Assembly (NCBI RefSeq): GCF_022879595.1
Contig: NZ_CP084266.1
Location: 186,001-250,000, forward strand
Reading direction: 5' to 3'
Origin: Caballeronia sp. Lep1P3
Lineage (GTDB): Bacteria; Pseudomonadota; Gammaproteobacteria; Burkholderiales; Burkholderiaceae
Length of the DNA stretch: 64,000 bases
Shown here: piece after piece, positions 28,144 through 38,396 of the stretch
How positions within the stretch are numbered: position 1 is the stretch's first letter
Layout of the letters: each line of letters opens with the position of its first letter
Position numbers and translations under genes: made by a program
Notes under the pieces: generated by a model
Seen by the model: the letters and a program-made list of their open reading frames with translations, nothing else
What the model was told of the DNA's origin: nothing
Databases searched by the model: none

Positions 28144-29091
28144 TTATGCGTCGGGCTTGCCGGTCTTGGCGACGATATGCGTGATCGCTTCGATCTGCGC
28201 GGCGCCTTCTTCGATCAGGAATTGCTTGAACGCGAGCGCCACTGGCGGCAGGCGCTTATTGTTGCGATGCACGACGAACCAGCTGAGCATGACCGGGAAG
28301 CCTTCGATGTCGAGCACCGCGAGCTTGCCGACTTGCAACTCCATGCTGATCGTATGCGCGGACAAAAAGCTCAGACCCATTCCGGCAATCACTGCCTGCT
28401 TGATCGTTTCCGTGCTGGTGATTTCCATTGCGACATTCAGATTCGCAAGCCTCCCCGCAAAGCCTTCCTCCATTGAGTTCCATGTATCGGAACCGCGCTC
28501 GCGCACGATAAACGGCTCGTCCGCGAGCGTCTCGAGAGGAATGTCGCTTATCCCGACGAGCGGATGATCCGGCGGCGCGACAATCACATAAGGATGCGGC
28601 GCAAACGATACATTGACCGTGTCCATATCGCGCGGCGGCCGGACCATCACGGCGAGATCGGTGAGATTGTCGGAAAGCTGATGAAGCAATTCCTCGCGAT
28701 TGTGTACCGCGAGATTGAGCCGGACATCCGTATTGCGCTTAGTGAATTCCGCTAGCAGCCGCGGAAAAAAATAGTCGCCCGCGCTAATGACCGCGACGTT
28801 GAGCGTGCCTCCGGAAATACCCTTGAGCCGCGCCATCGCGTCGTCGGCTTCGCGAAATTGTTCGAGGATCGACCTGCTGTAATGGAGCATTTCATTGCCG
28901 GCGGGAGTCAGGTAGATTCTCTTGCCGAGCTGTTCGAAAAGCGGCAAGCCCGCATGCTCTTCCAGTTGCTTGACCTGCGTGGAAACCGCTGGCTGCGTGA
29001 GATACAGCTCTTCGGCGGCTCGCGAAAAACTAAGTCGGCGCGCGACCGTTTCGAAGATTTTGAGTTGACGCAGGGTGGCGTTACGCAGCAC
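28144..29091 (-). CDS. LysR-family regulator (CbbR-like)
   Basis: A 315-residue LysR-type transcription factor. The winged helix-turn-helix is at the N-terminus (TLRQLKIFETVARRLSFSRAAEELYLTQPAVSTQVKQLE), followed by the effector domain with GGTLNVAVISAGDYFFPRLLAEF, as in CbbR-type members that sense metabolites. The start is GTG at 29091, the only option before an upstream stop, with GAGGG before it. It diverges from the oxlT-like gene across 408 bases, the usual place for the target promoter of a LysR regulator. Confidence 0.9.
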   Translation of the reverse strand: MLRNATLRQLKIFETVARRLSFSRAAEELYLTQPAVSTQVKQLEEHAGLPLFEQLGKRIYLTPAGNEMLHYSRSILEQFREADDAMARLKGISGGTLNVAVISAGDYFFPRLLAEFTKRNTDVRLNLAVHNREELLHQLSDNLTDLAVMVRPPRDMDTVNVSFAPHPYVIVAPPDHPLVGISDIPLETLADEPFIVRERGSDTWNSMEEGFAGRLANLNVAMEITSTETIKQAVIAGMGLSFLSAHTISMELQVGKLAVLDIEGFPVMLSWFVVHRNNKRLPPVALAFKQFLIEEGAAQIEAITHIVAKTGKPDA

Positions 29092-29499
29092 GGCGAGCCC
29101 TCATCCATTCACGATAGCTAACTTATACAATAATTTTTTTTAACTTTCCTTAATCATTTTTCTCCCCCACGATGCTTTCACGCCCCACGAATTTGTAAGC
29201 CTTCCGCCGTGGCGGATCGCGTTTCGAGCGCGGCGCATCGCATCAAGACGGCCTGCAAAGGCTGCATCGATCATCCGGACTCTATTGGGAATCGCTCGAA
29301 ATGATTCTTCGATCGCCTGACGCGGATGTTGGCTACGGATGCCCCTCCATCGCCCTTTTCGGCACGCGGCTGCACGCCCGCGCCGCGTGGCCCGAACACG
29401 TTCCCTGACCGACCGCCTCGCCCGCCGGCCCTTCGGCGCCGGTGATCTCGCAGCACATCAAGCGCCGCACGAGCGCTGAGACAGATAACGGAGACAGAC
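29092..29499. other. Divergent promoter region between the LysR and oxlT-like genes
   Basis: The half near the LysR gene is AT-rich (29110-29160, with a run of T) and should hold the promoters and LysR operator. I see no gene and no clear palindromic LysR box. Confidence 0.4.
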
Positions 29500-30852
29500 A
29501 TGGCAAGCGCAGACACGGTTGTGTCCGGGCATTCGCACGGGCGTCACCACAACAGATGGATTCAGCTGGCGATCGGCATTCTATGCATGGGCCTCGTCGC
29601 CAATCTTCAATACGCGTGGACGCTTTTCGTCGTACCGATGGATGCGAAGCATCATTGGGGTCAAGCGGCGATTCAAACGGCTTTCACCATATTCATCGTC
29701 ACCGAGACGTGGCTCGTGCCGGTCGAGGGCTGGCTCGTCGACAAGTTCGGGCCGAGGCCGGTGGTCATCGGCGGGTCGGTGTGCGCGGCGCTCGGCTGGA
29801 TCATCGACGCCCACGCGACGAGCCTCGCGCATCTGTACATCGCGGCGGTCGTCGCGGGCGTGGGCGCGGGCTGCGTGTATGGGACGTGCGTCGGCACGGC
29901 GCTCAAGTGGTTCCCCGACAAGCGCGGTCTCGCGGCGGGCCTCACGGCAGCCGGTTTCGGCGCGGGCGCGGCCGTGACGGTCATTCCGATCTCGAACATG
30001 ATTCAAAGCTCGGGCTACGAGCATGCGTTCATGTTCTTCGGCATCTTCCAGGGCGTGTGCATCTTCCTGCTCGCGCTGATGCTCGTGCGTCCGAAGCCGC
30101 CCGTGAATATGGTGGCGCCCAAGCGCGTGGTGTCGACGAAGATCGATTACACGACCGGCCAGATGGTGCGCTCGCCGCTCTTCTGGGTGCTCTACCTGAT
30201 GTTCGTATTCGTCGCGGCGGGCGGCGTGATCGCCACCGCGCAGTTCGGCCCGATCGCCAAGGAATACGGCTTCGCGAAGATGCCCGTCAACCTGCTCGGC
30301 GTGACGCTGCCGCTGCTCGCGATGACGCTCTCCATCGACAATCTCTGCAACGGCTTCACGCGTCCGCTGTGCGGTTTCATCTCGGACAGGATCGGCCGCG
30401 AGAACACGATGTTCATCATCTTCCTCGGCGAAGGCATCGCGCTGCTCGGGCTGATGAAGTTCGGGCATCACCCGTATCTGTTCATGCTGTTCGCCGCGAT
30501 GACCTTCCTCTGCTGGGGCGAAATCTTCTCGATCTTCCCGGCGACGTGCGCGGACACGTTCGGCAGCAAGTACGCAGCCGCCAACGCCGGCACGCTCTAT
30601 ACGGCGAAGGGCACGGCGTCGATGCTCGTGCCGCTTGCGTCCGTGCTCGCGTCGATCGGCTCGTGGAATGCGGTCTTCATCACGGCGGCGGTGACATCGA
30701 TCGCGGCCGCTTTCTGCGCCAAGTTCGTGCTCGCACCGATGCGCAAGCGCTGGATCGAGAATACGGTGGCGCAGACGGCCGGCGATTCGCCGATGAACGC
30801 GTCGTTTCAGACGAGTTGGCCGGAAGCGTCGGGCAACACGTCGGTGCAGTAA
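29500..30852 (+). CDS. MFS carrier, oxalate/formate antiporter (OxlT) family
   Basis: A 450-residue major facilitator with twelve likely membrane segments. OxlT-type features include the opening RWIQLAIGILCMGLVANLQYAWTLF, the loop motif DKFGPRP, the segment GFTRPLCGFISDRIGRE and FGSKYAAANAGTLYTAKGTAS, whose lysine corresponds in my reading to the substrate-binding lysine of O. formigenes OxlT. OxlT exchanges oxalate for formate; relatives move other mono- and dicarboxylates. ACGGAGACAGAC precedes the ATG. An frc homologue within 8 kb supports a carboxylate role. Confidence 0.85.
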   Translation: MASADTVVSGHSHGRHHNRWIQLAIGILCMGLVANLQYAWTLFVVPMDAKHHWGQAAIQTAFTIFIVTETWLVPVEGWLVDKFGPRPVVIGGSVCAALGWIIDAHATSLAHLYIAAVVAGVGAGCVYGTCVGTALKWFPDKRGLAAGLTAAGFGAGAAVTVIPISNMIQSSGYEHAFMFFGIFQGVCIFLLALMLVRPKPPVNMVAPKRVVSTKIDYTTGQMVRSPLFWVLYLMFVFVAAGGVIATAQFGPIAKEYGFAKMPVNLLGVTLPLLAMTLSIDNLCNGFTRPLCGFISDRIGRENTMFIIFLGEGIALLGLMKFGHHPYLFMLFAAMTFLCWGEIFSIFPATCADTFGSKYAAANAGTLYTAKGTASMLVPLASVLASIGSWNAVFITAAVTSIAAAFCAKFVLAPMRKRWIENTVAQTAGDSPMNASFQTSWPEASGNTSVQ

Positions 30853-30864
30853 AGGAAGCGGCGC

Positions 30865-31809
30865 ATGCGCGATCGTCCGCTCGACCGCGCGCATGCGCCT
30901 TCGGTCTCGCTGCATCAGTTGAGGCTCTTCATCGCCCTCGCGCGATACAGGAGCTTCACGCGCGTCGGCGATGAATTCGGCATCACGCAATCGGCGGTCA
31001 GCCGCGGCATTCGAGAACTAGAAGACGAAATCGCGCTCCGGCTTTTCGATCGCACCACGCGTCAGGTCGCGCTCACCGATACCGGACGGCGGCTGCTCGC
31101 GCGCCTCGCGCCGCTCGTGGAGGAACTGGAAGCGACGCTGCGGCCTCACCCGCACAATTCGACGGAGCCGGGCGTGGTCAACGTCGCGAGCAGTTGCGGT
31201 CTCACCGCGAGCGTGCTCCCCGCGCTGCTCGCGTCGTGCAAGTCGCGCTTGCCGGAGGTGACCGTCGTCGTGATGGATCGCCCGCAAAACGCCGTGCTGC
31301 AACTCGTCCGTTCGGGCGAGGCGGAATTCGGCATCGTGATCGCGCCGGACAATCTCGACGAACTCGCCGCCGAGCCGCTCTTCGACGACAGCTTCGCCGC
31401 GGTCGCCGGCGCGTCGCACCGGCTCGGGCAAGCGGAACGCCTGAACTGGCAGGACTTGCGCGGCATGCCGCTGCTCCTTCTCGACGACGACACCGGCAGT
31501 CTCGCCGCCATCGAAAACGCGCTGGCGCGCCACGGCATCGCCGGCGCGGTGCGTCAGCGGTTCACGCAACCGGCAGCCGTCGCGCGCATGGCGGAGGCGG
31601 GGCTCGGCATCGGCGTCCTGCCGATGCACGCGCGCGCAATCGCCGAAAGCAGTGCCAGCGCGTTCATCCCGCTCGTACCCGACGAGTCACGCACGCTCAT
31701 GCTCGTCCGCCGTCGCGGCCGCGCATTGCGGGCGAGCGCGGCGCATGTCTGGTCGCACTTCATGGCGTCGTCGACGCAAACTCTCGTTACCTCGCAAGCC
31801 GTCGCCTGA
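30865..31809 (+). CDS. LysR-family transcriptional regulator
   Basis: A 314-residue LysR regulator, distinct from the one at 28144. After a short Arg/His-rich leader comes SLHQLRLFIALARYRSFTRVGDEFGITQSAVSRGIRELEDEI, the winged helix, then a periplasmic-binding-like effector domain ending GLGIGVLPMHARAIAES. It starts 12 bases after the oxlT-like stop, so the two are probably one transcript. Inducer is unknown. The ATG at 30865 or a later in-frame start would give the same HTH. Confidence 0.88.
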   Translation: MRDRPLDRAHAPSVSLHQLRLFIALARYRSFTRVGDEFGITQSAVSRGIRELEDEIALRLFDRTTRQVALTDTGRRLLARLAPLVEELEATLRPHPHNSTEPGVVNVASSCGLTASVLPALLASCKSRLPEVTVVVMDRPQNAVLQLVRSGEAEFGIVIAPDNLDELAAEPLFDDSFAAVAGASHRLGQAERLNWQDLRGMPLLLLDDDTGSLAAIENALARHGIAGAVRQRFTQPAAVARMAEAGLGIGVLPMHARAIAESSASAFIPLVPDESRTLMLVRRRGRALRASAAHVWSHFMASSTQTLVTSQAVA

Positions 31810-31918
31810 CGGCGTCTCGCTTCTCCTATCATTGACCGCAATGCGTTCGCCGCATGCGGGTTTCCGCTTGTCCCCCCGCGCACGAATCGCCTTGTTCTGA
31901 CCGTTGACGGAATGTAGT

Positions 31919-31934
31919 ATCTTGTATATCAGAA
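31919..31934. promoter_or_regulatory. 16-bp operator box upstream of the panE-like gene
   Basis: The box starts ATCTTGTAT and ends ATCAGAA; it overlaps the likely -10 of a promoter with -35 TTGACG (31904-31909). The identical 16 bases occur in reverse at 33006-33021, and a close variant lies ahead of the ThDP gene, so this is probably the target of the locus GntR protein. Confidence 0.6.
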
Positions 31935-31965
31935 GGCTATAAGGCTACAACTCAGGAGACAGACC

Positions 31966-32979
31966 ATGAAAATCTGCGTGTACGGCGCCGGTGCCATCGG
32001 CGGTTACATGGGCGCGCAACTCGCGCGTGCCGGAGCGGACGTGAGCTTCGTCGCGCGCGGGCCGCATCTCGCCGCGATGCAGGCGAACGGCGTGCGCCTG
32101 CGCATCGGCGGGGAAGAGCACACGGTGAAGGTGCGCTGCACGAACGATCCCGCCGAGCTCGGGCCGCAGGATTACGTCATCATCGCGCTGAAGGCGCATT
32201 CGGTGCCGGGCGTCGTCGACCTGATTCCGCCGCTTCTCGGGCCTGACACGGCCATCGTCACCGCGGTCAACGGCTTGCCTTACTGGTACTTCTATCAGCA
32301 CGGCGGCGAACTCGCCGGCACCACATTGCAAAGCATCGATCCGGGCGGGCGGCAGTGGAGCGTCTTCGGGCCGGAGCGCGCGATCGGCTGCGTGCTGTTG
32401 CCGGCGGCGGAGATCGTCGAGCCGGGCGTGATCGAGCATCACTACGGCAACAAATTCCCGATCGGCGAGCCGAGCGGCGAAACCACACCGCGTCTGCAGG
32501 CGCTGCACGACATCATGGTCGCGGCGGGCATGGAAGCGCCGATGCGCGACAACATCCGCGACGAAATCTGGCTGAAGTTATGGGGCAACCTGTGCTTCAA
32601 CCCGATCAGCGCGCTCACGCACGCCACGCTCGATGTCCTCACGAGCGACCCCGGCACGCGCGCGCTCTCGAAGGCGATGATGCTCGAGGCCAAAGCCATC
32701 GGCGACAAGATCGGCGTGAACTTTCGCGTGGACGTGGAGCGGCGCATCAACGGCGCGGGCGCGGTCGGCGCGCACAAGACGTCGATGCTGATGGACTGCG
32801 AAGCCGGCCGGCCGATGGAAATCGATCCGCTCATCACGGTCGTCCAGGAAATCGGGCGTCTGGTCGAAGTCGACACGCCGATGATCGATGCGGTGCTCGC
32901 ACTGATCAAGCTGCGCGAAGCGGTGAATCAAGGCACAGCCCGCGCCACGGCGTCGCCGGAAGCGCAAAAAGCAGCCTAA
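31966..32979 (+). CDS. 2-dehydropantoate 2-reductase family protein
   Basis: A 337-residue ketopantoate-reductase-like NAD(P)H dehydrogenase. The Rossmann motif KICVYGAGAIGGYMGAQLARAG opens the protein and the C-terminal helical domain has the catalytic-lysine region EIWLKLWGNLCFNPISALTHA. Housekeeping PanE makes pantoate for CoA; in a catabolic cluster, paralogues often reduce or oxidise another 2-oxo/2-hydroxy acid. With a 2-hydroxyacyl-CoA-lyase-like enzyme and CoA-transferase nearby, a 2-hydroxy-acid role is attractive but unproved. CAGGAGACAGACC precedes the ATG. Confidence 0.85.
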   Translation: MKICVYGAGAIGGYMGAQLARAGADVSFVARGPHLAAMQANGVRLRIGGEEHTVKVRCTNDPAELGPQDYVIIALKAHSVPGVVDLIPPLLGPDTAIVTAVNGLPYWYFYQHGGELAGTTLQSIDPGGRQWSVFGPERAIGCVLLPAAEIVEPGVIEHHYGNKFPIGEPSGETTPRLQALHDIMVAAGMEAPMRDNIRDEIWLKLWGNLCFNPISALTHATLDVLTSDPGTRALSKAMMLEAKAIGDKIGVNFRVDVERRINGAGAVGAHKTSMLMDCEAGRPMEIDPLITVVQEIGRLVEVDTPMIDAVLALIKLREAVNQGTARATASPEAQKAA

Positions 32980-33005
32980 ACTGCATCCAGAGGCGCCAGC
33001 GTTGT

Positions 33006-33021
33006 TTCTGATATACAAGAT
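33006..33021. promoter_or_regulatory. 16-bp operator box upstream of the gntR operon
   Basis: This is the exact reverse complement of the box at 31919-31934, 16 of 16 bases. It lies just upstream of the -35 of the gntR operon promoter, a position suited to autoregulation. Confidence 0.6.
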
Positions 33022-33026
33022 GCAAA

Positions 33027-33060
33027 ATATGTTGCGTTCTGCTGCGACGCAACATATACT
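33027..33060 (+). promoter_or_regulatory. Promoter of the gntR operon inside an 11-bp inverted repeat
   Basis: TTGCGT (33032-33037) and TATACT (33055-33060) are 17 bases apart, a sound sigma-70 promoter. Arms ATATGTTGCGT (33027-33037) and ACGCAACATAT (33047-33057) pair perfectly over nine bases and cover both hexamers. Confidence 0.6.
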
Positions 33061-33093
33061 GAGGGCTCTTGAGTGATTTAACCGGAGCCTGAA

Positions 33094-33315
33094 ATGAGCA
33101 TCGCCTTGTTGGTAGTGGTTGGATTCGCGCTGGTTGCCGTGGGTGTGGGCGTTACGTTTATGATTGCGTCGGCGGTGCCGCAGGACATGCTGCAGCGCGC
33201 GCAGGATCACGGTCGCTTTGCCGGCCTCGCGGCGGACGACCAGAATGGCGGTTCGGGCAAGCGCGTCGTCGCGAACCGGCCGCAAATGGGAAATCAAGCC
33301 ATCAATGCCATCTGA
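33094..33315 (+). CDS. Small single-pass membrane protein coupled to gntR
   Basis: A 73-residue protein with one N-terminal membrane helix (IALLVVVGFALVAVGVGVTFMIA) and a polar, Asn/Gln/Gly-rich tail. I know no family. GGAGCC lies ahead of the ATG and a good promoter is 34 bases upstream. Its last 11 bases overlap the gntR start, so the two should be translationally coupled. It may be a leader gene for gntR or a small membrane partner of the pathway; the sequence does not decide. Confidence 0.6.
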   Translation: MSIALLVVVGFALVAVGVGVTFMIASAVPQDMLQRAQDHGRFAGLAADDQNGGSGKRVVANRPQMGNQAINAI

Positions 33316-34084
33316 TACTCAATCCGTAGACACGCCGGAAGTGCGTCCCGAAGCGCGTCCTGAAGCGCGTCCTGACGTTCGGCCCGATGTCCGTGCGTCC
33401 GGGCTGACGCTTTCGCTGGAGCCGATCAACGCCACGGTTTCGCTGCGCGATCAGGCATACGCGAAGCTGCGGCAAGCCATCGCCGAGGCGGACATCTACC
33501 GTTCGCGCGAGGAAATCCGGCTGGACGAGAAAGAGCTGACGGAAGCGCTGGGCGTCTCGCGCACGCCGATCCGCGAGGCCATGACGCTGCTTGAGCAGGA
33601 AGGCTTTCTGCGCACGGTGCCGCGCCGGGGCGTATATATCTTGCGCAAGACCAAGCGCGAGATCGTCGAGATGATTCACATGTGGGCCGCGCTCGAGAGC
33701 ATGGCGGCGCGCCTCGCGACGCAGCGCGCGACCGACGAGGAAATCGCGCAGCTTCGCCACATGTTCGACAACTTTCGCGACGGCACGCCCGCCGAACACA
33801 TCGACGAGTACTCGGAAGCGAACATCGCGTTCCATTCGGCGATCGTGCGGCTGTCGAAGTCGGAGATCATCTACGACACGATCAAGAATATCTTCACGCA
33901 CGTCCGCGCCATCCGGAAGATGACGATTTCGCAGAGCGACCGCGCGTCGCGCTCGATCGTGGATCACATGCGGATTATCGAGGCGCTGGAAAAGCGCGAC
34001 ACCGAACTGGTCGAGCGGCTCGTGAAGCAGCATTCGCTCGATCTCGCGGCGTTCGTCGAGGCGAATTGCGACTTCCTGGATTGA
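33305..34084 (+). CDS. GntR-family regulator, FCD (FadR) subgroup
   Basis: A 259-residue regulator: winged helix-turn-helix around residues 40-110 (LDEKELTEALGVSRTPIREAMTLLEQEGFLRTVPRRG), then a helical FCD ligand domain with AALESMAARLA, EANIAFHSAIVRLS and the metal-site histidines. FCD regulators usually repress carboxylate catabolism until a small acid binds. The N-terminus has a low-complexity repeat, PEARPEARPDVRPDVR, from near-tandem DNA (33341-33392), unusual for the family. The ATG at 33305 lies inside the small membrane-protein gene. It most likely binds the 16-bp boxes of this locus. Confidence 0.9.
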   Translation: MPSDTQSVDTPEVRPEARPEARPDVRPDVRASGLTLSLEPINATVSLRDQAYAKLRQAIAEADIYRSREEIRLDEKELTEALGVSRTPIREAMTLLEQEGFLRTVPRRGVYILRKTKREIVEMIHMWAALESMAARLATQRATDEEIAQLRHMFDNFRDGTPAEHIDEYSEANIAFHSAIVRLSKSEIIYDTIKNIFTHVRAIRKMTISQSDRASRSIVDHMRIIEALEKRDTELVERLVKQHSLDLAAFVEANCDFLD

Positions 34085-34113
34085 AATTTGAAGCGCGCAA
34101 AGCAATATAAGAG

Positions 34114-34147
34114 AAAGGCCGCGCGGCGTACGCCGCGCGGCCTTTTT
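34114..34147. terminator. Strong bidirectional terminator between gntR and sucD
   Basis: A perfect 12-base GC palindrome stem (GGCCGCGCGGCG on the left arm) with AAA before and TTTTT after serves both converging genes. Confidence 0.85.
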
Positions 34148-34168
34148 GCGTGCGCGGACGGGCGCGCG

Positions 34169-35041
<873 letters not shown>

Positions 35042-35051
35042 GTGGCTTCTC

Positions 35052-36242
35052 TCAATGGTGGACGGCGCTGACGATCTTGTCGGCGGCGTCGGCGAGGTTG
35101 TCGGCGGGAATGATGGTGAGGCCGGAGTTGCGCAGAATCTCGCGGCCCGCATCGACGTTCGTGCCGGCGAGGCGCACGACGAGCGGCACGTCGAGCTCGA
35201 TCTCGCGCGCCGCCGCGACGACGCCTTCCGCGATCACGTCGCAGCGCATGATGCCACCGAAGATGTTGACGAGGATGCCTTTGACCTTGGGATCGCGCAG
35301 GATCAGCTTGAACGCGGTCGCAACGCGCTCTCGCGTGGCGCCGCCGCCCACGTCGAGAAAATTCGCCGGCTCGCCGCCGTAGAGCTTGATGATGTCCATC
35401 GTGGCCATGGCGAGGCCCGCGCCGTTCACCATGCAGCCGATGCTGCCGTCGAGCTTCACGTAATTGAGGCCGTGCTTCGCGGCTTCGATTTCCGCGGGAT
35501 CTTCTTCGTCTTCGTCGCGCAGCGCTTCCACATCGGGATGGCGATAGAGCGCGTTGTCGTCGAAATTGAGCTTGGCGTCGAGCGCCATGACGTCGCCGGA
35601 ACCGGTCACGACGAGCGGATTCACTTCCACCACGGAAGCGTCCAGTTCGACGAACGCCTGATACAGCGCCGCGATGAACTTCGACGCCGCTTTCACCTGT
35701 GCGCCCGTCAGACCAAGTCCGAACGCGATCTGCCGCGTGTGGAAGGGCTGAAGGCCGGTCGCCGGATCGATCGCGACTTTGAGAATCTTCTCGGGCGTGC
35801 GATGCGCCACTTCCTCGATCTCCATGCCGCCTTCGGTCGACGCCATGATCGTGATGCGCGAACTTGCGCGATCGACGAGCATGCCGAGATACAGCTCGCG
35901 CACGATGTCGCAGCCTTCCTCGACGTAGAGGCGCTTCACTTGCCGACCGCCGGGGCCGGTCTGCTTCGTGACGAGCACCGACGACAGCATCTGCTGCGCG
36001 TTCGCGCGCACGTCGTCGATGGATTTCACGACGCGCACGCCGCCTTTGCCGTCGGGATCGTTCGTGAAGCGTCCCGCGCCGCGTCCTCCCGCATGAATCT
36101 GCGATTTGACGACCCAGACCGGGCCGCCCAGCGCGTTCGCGGCGTCGGCGGCTTCCTGCGCGCTGAAAGCGACGCGGCCGTGCGGCACCGCGACGCCGTA
36201 CTTTCGCAGCAGCGCCTTCGCCTGATATTCGTGGATGTTCAT
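35052..36242 (-). CDS. sucC: Succinyl-CoA synthetase beta subunit (accessory copy)
   Basis: The 396-residue ATP-grasp beta subunit: [17 protein letters not shown] at the start, [15 protein letters not shown] for nucleotide binding, [27 protein letters not shown], and [13 protein letters not shown] near the end. Length and motifs are normal. CAGGAGACGCA precedes the ATG at 36242. It diverges from the ThDP-enzyme gene over a 352-base gap with two copies of the locus operator core, so both arms may answer to the same GntR protein. A malate- or other acid-CoA ligase activity is possible. Confidence 0.9.
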   Translation of the reverse strand: MNIHEYQAKALLRKYGVAVPHGRVAFSAQEAADAANALGGPVWVVKSQIHAGGRGAGRFTNDPDGKGGVRVVKSIDDVRANAQQMLSSVLVTKQTGPGGRQVKRLYVEEGCDIVRELYLGMLVDRASSRITIMASTEGGMEIEEVAHRTPEKILKVAIDPATGLQPFHTRQIAFGLGLTGAQVKAASKFIAALYQAFVELDASVVEVNPLVVTGSGDVMALDAKLNFDDNALYRHPDVEALRDEDEEDPAEIEAAKHGLNYVKLDGSIGCMVNGAGLAMATMDIIKLYGGEPANFLDVGGGATRERVATAFKLILRDPKVKGILVNIFGGIMRCDVIAEGVVAAAREIELDVPLVVRLAGTNVDAGREILRNSGLTIIPADNLADAADKIVSAVHH

Positions 36243-36355
36243 TGCGTCTCCTGTGTCGGCCGGACGCGCGCGCGATGACGTCGGTCCGGTTCGATACAAA
36301 GCGTTTTTGGGATGGCGCGAACGGTTTCGGCAGCAGGAAGCGCACGCGCTGGTAT

Positions 36356-36373
36356 GAGATATATCACATATCA
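36356..36373. promoter_or_regulatory. Variant operator in the sucC promoter region
   Basis: GATATATCACATATC shares the core TATATCACA with the box at 36516. It lies 114 bases upstream of sucC in the divergent gap (36243-36594), which shows no gene. Confidence 0.35.
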
Positions 36374-36515
36374 GGTTCCGCAAAGAAATTCGCGCCGTGC
36401 CGCGATGCAGCAAGGAAGTTAATTGCAGTCCGGATGCACAAGGTGAACGAGGATCGTGCGGTGCGTCACAGGGTTTGTTCCAATGCGATGATCGTTGACT
36501 AATACTGTGTGTGGA

Positions 36516-36531
36516 ATATTGTATATCACAG
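36516..36531. promoter_or_regulatory. Operator box upstream of the ThDP enzyme gene
   Basis: ATATTGTATATCACAG matches the 16-bp box at 13 positions. It lies 15 bases after a TTGACT -35 (36495-36500), so it overlaps the -10 region. Confidence 0.5.
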
Positions 36532-36594
36532 CAACCGGGCGGAAGCGCGACGCCCGGACACGCACACACAACCCCCATCGAGGAGGAGACAACA

Positions 36595-38361
36595 ATGTCC
36601 GAAGTCGTCAGCAGCCGCCCGGAAGTCGCCCCAGTCAGCACCACCGCCGATGACACGCTCAAACAGAAAACGCGCGGCGCGGGCGTCATCTCGGGCGGTC
36701 ATCTGGTCGCGCGAGCGCTCAAGAACGAAGGCGTCGACACGATCTTCACGCTGTGCGGCGGCCACATCATCGATATTTACGACGGCTGCGTCGACGAAGG
36801 CATCCGCATCATCGACGTGCGGCACGAACAGGTTGCCGCGCACGCCGCCGATGGCTACGCGCGTCAAACGGGCAAGCTCGGCTGCGTCGTGACGACCGCC
36901 GGCCCCGGCTGCACGAACGCGGTCACGGGCGTGGCCACGGCGTTCCGCTCGGAAAGCCCGATCATCCATATCGGCGGGCAGGGCGCGCTCACGCAGCACA
37001 AGATGGGCTCGCTGCAAGACTTGCCGCACGTCGACATGATGTCGCCGATCACCAAGTTCGCCGCGACCGTGCCGAGCACCGAACGCGTCGCCGACATGAT
37101 CTCGATGGCCGCCCGCGAAGCCTTCAACGGCGCGCCCGGCCCGGCGTATCTGGAGATTCCGCGCGACGTGCTCGACCGCGAAATCGACGTGACGAAGGCG
37201 GTGATTCCGCAGCCGGGGCGCTATCGCGCATCGACGAAATCGGTCGGCGATCCGAACGACATCGAAAAGCTCGCCGATCTGCTCGTGAACTCGGAGCGCC
37301 CCGCGATTCTCTACGGCCAGCAAGTGTGGACGGCGCGCGGCCACGAAGAAGCGATCGCGCTCCTGCGCGGCCTCGACATTCCCGGCTATTTCAACGGCGC
37401 GAGCCGCGGCCTGTTGCCGCCGGGCGACCCGCATCACTTCGACCGCACGCGCTCGCAGGCTTTCGCGAAGGCCGATCTGATCGTGATCGTCGGCACGCCG
37501 TTCGATTTCCGCATGGGCTACGGCAAGCGCATCAGCAAAGACCTGAAGCTCGTGCAAATCGACATGGATTACCGCACGGTCGGCAAGAACCGCGAGATCG
37601 ATCTCGGGCTGGTCGGCGATCCGGGCGCGATACTCGGCGCGGTGCTGCAGGCCGCCAGCGGGCGCCTGAAGAACGACAAGCGCCAGTTGCGCCAGGCATG
37701 GATGCGCGAACTCACCTCCGCCGAGGAAACCGCGACCGCGAAGCTGATGCCGCTCTTCACGTCCGATGCCAGCCCGATCCATCCGTACCGCGTCGCGCAC
37801 GAGATCAACCAGTTCCTGTCCGACGACACGATCTATATCGGCGATGGCGGCGACGTCGTCACGATCTCCGCGCAGGCCGTGCGCCCGCGCCGCCCCGGAC
37901 AGTGGATGGACCCCGGCGCGCTCGGCTCGCTCGGCGTCGGGACGGGCTTCGCGATTGCTGCGGGCCTTGCCAATCCGGAGAAGGAAGTGCTCTGCTACTA
38001 CGGCGACGGCGCGTTCTCCATGACGTCGTTCGACATGGAAACCGCGAACCGCTTCGGCGTGCCGTATATCGCGGTCGTCGGCAATAACTCGGCGATGAAC
38101 CAGATTCGCTACGGCCAGCTCGCGAAGTACGGCGAGGAGCGCGGCAACGTCGGCAATCTGCTGTCGGACGTGCCGTATGGCCGCTTCGCCGAAATGCTCG
38201 GCGGCTACGGCGAGGAAGTCTACGAAGCGTCGAAGATCGCGGGCGCGTTGCAGCGGGCGCGCGAATCCATCGCGAAGACGGGCAAGAGCGCGGTCATCAA
38301 CATCTGGGTCGATCCGAGCGTGTACGCTCCTGGCACGATGGCGCAGACGATGTACAAATAA
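36595..38361 (+). CDS. ThDP-dependent enzyme, acetolactate synthase / 2-hydroxyacyl-CoA lyase-like
   Basis: A 588-residue three-domain ThDP enzyme. The activating glutamate is E78 in [14 protein letters not shown] and the ThDP/Mg motif is GDG at 470-472 followed about 28 residues later by NN. Placement beside an frc homologue suggests oxalyl-CoA decarboxylase, which makes formyl-CoA. However, where Oxc has the catalytic Tyr120-Glu121, this protein reads Leu140-Gln141 ([10 protein letters not shown]), as in acetolactate synthase and 2-hydroxyacyl-CoA lyase (FQE). It may therefore cleave a 2-hydroxyacyl-CoA to formyl-CoA and an aldehyde or ketone. GAGGAGACAAC precedes the ATG. The frc gene begins 35 bases on. 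Confidence 0.8.
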   Translation: MSEVVSSRPEVAPVSTTADDTLKQKTRGAGVISGGHLVARALKNEGVDTIFTLCGGHIIDIYDGCVDEGIRIIDVRHEQVAAHAADGYARQTGKLGCVVTTAGPGCTNAVTGVATAFRSESPIIHIGGQGALTQHKMGSLQDLPHVDMMSPITKFAATVPSTERVADMISMAAREAFNGAPGPAYLEIPRDVLDREIDVTKAVIPQPGRYRASTKSVGDPNDIEKLADLLVNSERPAILYGQQVWTARGHEEAIALLRGLDIPGYFNGASRGLLPPGDPHHFDRTRSQAFAKADLIVIVGTPFDFRMGYGKRISKDLKLVQIDMDYRTVGKNREIDLGLVGDPGAILGAVLQAASGRLKNDKRQLRQAWMRELTSAEETATAKLMPLFTSDASPIHPYRVAHEINQFLSDDTIYIGDGGDVVTISAQAVRPRRPGQWMDPGALGSLGVGTGFAIAAGLANPEKEVLCYYGDGAFSMTSFDMETANRFGVPYIAVVGNNSAMNQIRYGQLAKYGEERGNVGNLLSDVPYGRFAEMLGGYGEEVYEASKIAGALQRARESIAKTGKSAVINIWVDPSVYAPGTMAQTMYK

Positions 38362-38396
38362 AGGTGAACGATAAACGAGAGACTTGGGAGACAGCC

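Noticed and set aside
36595..38361. Naming the ThDP gene oxc (oxalyl-CoA decarboxylase)
   Set aside because: Context favours it, but the Oxc Tyr-Glu catalytic pair is replaced by Leu-Gln and the sequence reads closer to acetolactate synthase/HACL forms. I kept a family-level call.
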